From Dryas octopetala (taxonomy: Eukaryota > Streptophyta > Magnoliopsida > Rosales > Rosaceae): 64,000 nucleotides of DNA. Positions 61,267 to 64,000 of the stretch are shown piece by piece (within the stretch, counting starts at the first letter, position 1; each line of letters begins with the position of its first letter). A program made the translations under genes and the position numbers. The notes below the pieces were generated by a model that had not been told where the DNA came from, did not search any database, and saw only the letters and a program-made list of their open reading frames with translations. The stretch is taken from contig OY992833.1 in the NCBI GenBank assembly GCA_963921425.1, positions 8,033,228 through 8,097,227 on the forward strand. Direction: 5' to 3'.

Positions 61267-62560
61267 ACCTTCCCCCCTTAAAAAAATTTCGTCCTCGAAA
61301 TTTAGTAGAAAACTTAAATTTAAGTGAATTGTAGTTGCAACTTCTCATCACCCATCAAATCAAACCTCCTTTTAGCAACCATAAGTAAAAAAAAAATGCG
61401 TGACTTTGGCATTTCCTTCCGTTTCAAGAAAACCAAGGAGATTTAAACTCAGGAAATCGCTCCACAACGAACCTAAATAAATTAAGTACGCCTCAAAAAT
61501 AAAAACTTGAAAATGTGGTAGCAACGCCAAACTCTAAATAAAGTTTTCAAGAATAAAATCATTACGAAGCAAATTAATTTAAAACCTTTAAATCATTTGA
61601 AAACCACTCTAACCCACAAATCGAGAAAGTTTATCTCTTATCGACATTCAAAACGATAATACGTTATACGCAAAAGTGTGTGTGTGTCCAAAGTCTATAA
61701 AAATATTGCATTATGCCCAAAGATGGAAAACGTACCCATGATGACATCTGGTGAAGCCAAAGTGTCCTGCTGCGTCATGGCGAAGACTCTGCCCTGGGCT
61801 CTAGGGCGTCCTGGCTGACCCCTCTGTCGTTATCCAACTCTACTGACATGGTTGGACTGGGCACCACTACGCTTCCGCTGCGCCACTCTGATTAACTCTT
61901 TGACCTCTAATGTATCCAACATAAATATGATCGCGACTTCAAGTATCGTTAATTACTACGTCTTTCACACCATTCCTTACATATCCATAAAAATGAGAAA
62001 TAAATTATCATCGTGAACTAAGGGGTCACCCTCAAGCTCCTATCATTTCCTTAGCAATGTGTGATGTATTCAGGTCTATCTCAACTCCAACTACCCAGAC
62101 TTCCATCACAAGATACTTATGTCTCCAAAATGGTCTAGCTTCTCATTACCATCCATAAATTATCATCAATCCATTGAGTACTCACATGCCCCAAATTAAG
62201 AAAGCTAGATTAGTGGAATTACAACAATCTCAAGCTTACTCTTTTAAATAAAAGCATCACTTCATATGTCATCGCTTTGTGATGTCCCTCCTCTTCTAAT
62301 ATCAACCCTTACTTAATCCAATACTTGGATTTCTTGCTTTCCATATGCCTACCACATTCTAATTTCTCCTATCATCCCTTTAAGTCACGTCAATAAAATA
62401 AACTATATCCCCCAAAACTTACTACAACTTCTATGAGGTCGGCCACGTCGAGAGGCATGTCCACGCTTTGTCACAAGTGAAAACCGATTTTGTACACTAA
62501 AAGTTACACCCTAGATGGGAAGTCTACAGGGATTCAAAACCTAATGCTCTGATACCAAGT
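61267..62560 (-). mobile_element. Second internal region of array D
   Basis: This repeats 57024-58317 at an offset of 4243 bp with one noticed substitution (C57898/T62141). The primer site (62546-62557), the polypurine end (61267-61283) and the broken gag start are the same. Confidence 0.93.
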
Positions 62561-64000
62561 TGACAGGACCGCCCCCGAGTTTCACCCAGAAACCCGGAGG
62601 GGTCCTGCGGGAATCCAAATTCAAGGAAAATCCTACCGAAAATTCGGCAGAACCTCCCCTGAAAATGGACTAACCCAGAAATTTCAAACCTGTTAAAAAC
62701 ACTTCTAAACAGCAACCACCTCTACCACAACCAAATAGGGTCTCAGACCCAACAATCTCACAGAAATCCAACTTAAAATTTGCAGGGTGGTTATCAGAGC
62801 TGCTATTCTATTACAAGGAATTTTTAAAAATTAAATGGCGCCTACAAGGTCCAACTAAGGAGATGATTGCAACTGCCTCGACGTGTTTGGCTCGACCTCC
62901 ACCAAATCTACTACTTGGGGGACAATTTAAGACAAAACAAATGAACCATGAGACAACTCAGTGAGTGGACAGTTTAACGGGAAACATAAGTAAAATTTCT
63001 GTTCCAGAAAATCCTTCAAAAACCACGTTAACTCTAAAACCTCTCGTTACTGTTTGAAATCCCCCAGTTGTAAAACAATTTCACAAGTCTTAAAAATGTT
63101 ATAAAACCCATGAAACTCAAGGAAAGATAACACATATCTCAATAGCAAATCATTTAAATTAACAAAGTCATAAAAATAATAATAAAATCGAAATCATTAT
63201 AAAACTCGAAAAATATTTCTCACTTAAAATCCATACTCAAACTCTGAAAATACCAATTTCATTTTCCACCATGCTATATACCCTGAATAATTCTGGCCAT
63301 ACACACGCGTGGAGTAAATCCAACACGTGCAGGCAATATCCTGGCCATACACACGCGTGGAGTGAATCCAACACGTGCAGGCAATATCCTGGCCATACAC
63401 ACGTGTGAATAAATCAGCACGTGCAGGCAATCCTGGTCATACGTGCACGCAGAGCAGCCCCCAAAGGGCAAAGCATCCCGACACACGGCCCAAAGCCTAT
63501 ATGTGTGCCGTGATGGGTCCCAAAGACCTATCCAATCTGATAATCTGGAGGGTACTGCAAAGGGTGGTTTTGAAAACCATCGTTCATAGCCAAACATAAA
63601 TCTTTTTCCCACTGAGAGAAATATCATTGAAAACCCTTTTACGAATTTAAATCCATAAGCCCAAAAATGTAATATTCAAATTAAATTTAAACTTCATGAG
63701 TCAAATCCAAACTTTTCGATAAAACCAAAAATATTAAACAAACCATGTGTGTAAAATAAAGAACCAAATTTCCTTTCCAAGATCCAACAGCTCAGAAAAA
63801 TCAACCTGTAAAATCATGTTTTAAACTCACTCGTGAAAGTATTTGAAAACTGAAATTCATCGCCATTGATCAAATCCCAAATCAAATCAAGATATTATGC
63901 ATAGTAGAACTAATTTATAAGATATGCAAAACAATTCGGAAAACGAAAGTTCACTCACATATATTACTTCTAAATCAAACTTAATTAATCAAAATAAAAA
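62561..64000 (-). mobile_element. L3 LTR, copy 3 of tandem array D (runs off the window)
   Basis: It starts at TGACAGGACCGCCCCC on plus and follows copies 1 and 2 to the window edge (1440 bp seen). The minisatellite is at 63294-63446. The outer boundary and target duplication cannot be seen. Confidence 0.92.

Overview
ORGANISM AND OVERALL CHARACTER. The window is nuclear DNA of a flowering plant, probably a eudicot. The evidence is Ty3/gypsy LTR retrotransposons with plant-type primer sites (initiator-Met tRNA and Asp tRNA), CACTA DNA transposons whose genes contain introns, and captured exons of a cytokinin dehydrogenase gene. I see no intact host gene, no rRNA or tRNA gene, no CRISPR array and no prokaryotic signal. 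Nearly all 64 kb is nested and rearranged transposable-element DNA. TWO LTR LINEAGES explain most of it. 'L3' elements have LTRs of about 2.9-3.4 kb, beginning TGTAA(G/C) and ending TACA or TGTCA, a tRNA-iMet primer site (TGGTATCAGAGC) and a Tekay/Del-like polypurine end; their internal regions are only 1.0-1.3 kb and carry no gag-pol, so they are non-autonomous. 'B' elements are Athila-like: LTRs of about 2-2.4 kb running TGATGAGTG...CAACA in the element's own sense, an Asp-tRNA primer site, gag-protease only, and three polypurine tracts. LAYOUT. 1-1071: 3' part of an L3 LTR. 1072-1307: B LTR fragment. 1308-9308: tandem L3 array LTR-internal-LTR-partial internal. 9309-16614: nearly complete B element (B1, minus strand) with gag-pro. 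16615-20113: B LTR scrap, then a 3' LTR and partial body of another B element. 20114-27266: a plus-strand B LTR split by a solo L3 LTR (20415-26341, target duplication AATTC), itself split by an opposite-strand L3 LTR (21385-24072, TTTTT). 27267-29649: B-type 5' LTR, primer site and gag start (plus). 29650-42329: B element B2 (minus) with damaged gag-pro; its 5' LTR is split by a 5.87-kb CACTA element (35076-40942, TAG duplication) carrying cytokinin dehydrogenase exons, exons of a second gene and a Ulp1-protease relic. 42330-44362: Athila-like RT-RNase H-integrase fragment. 44363-49353: plus-strand B LTR split by a solo L3 LTR (44392-47835, TTTAT) that holds a large 51-bp minisatellite. 49354-54074: 5'-truncated CACTA with a 12-exon transposase-associated/Ulp1 gene. 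54075-64000: tandem L3 array of three LTRs and two internal regions on the minus strand, running off the window. HOW IT FITS TOGETHER. No pathway is encoded. The L3 elements must borrow all proteins, and the B elements supply at most Gag and protease. The most informative features are the LTR-internal-LTR-internal concatemers in two L3 subfamilies, unrelated minisatellites occupying the same place in different L3 LTRs, the gag-pro-only B family with repeated polypurine tracts and promoter-like U3 motifs, and the gene-capturing CACTA element. All coordinates and similarities were read by eye; family names rest on recognised motifs, not on database searches.
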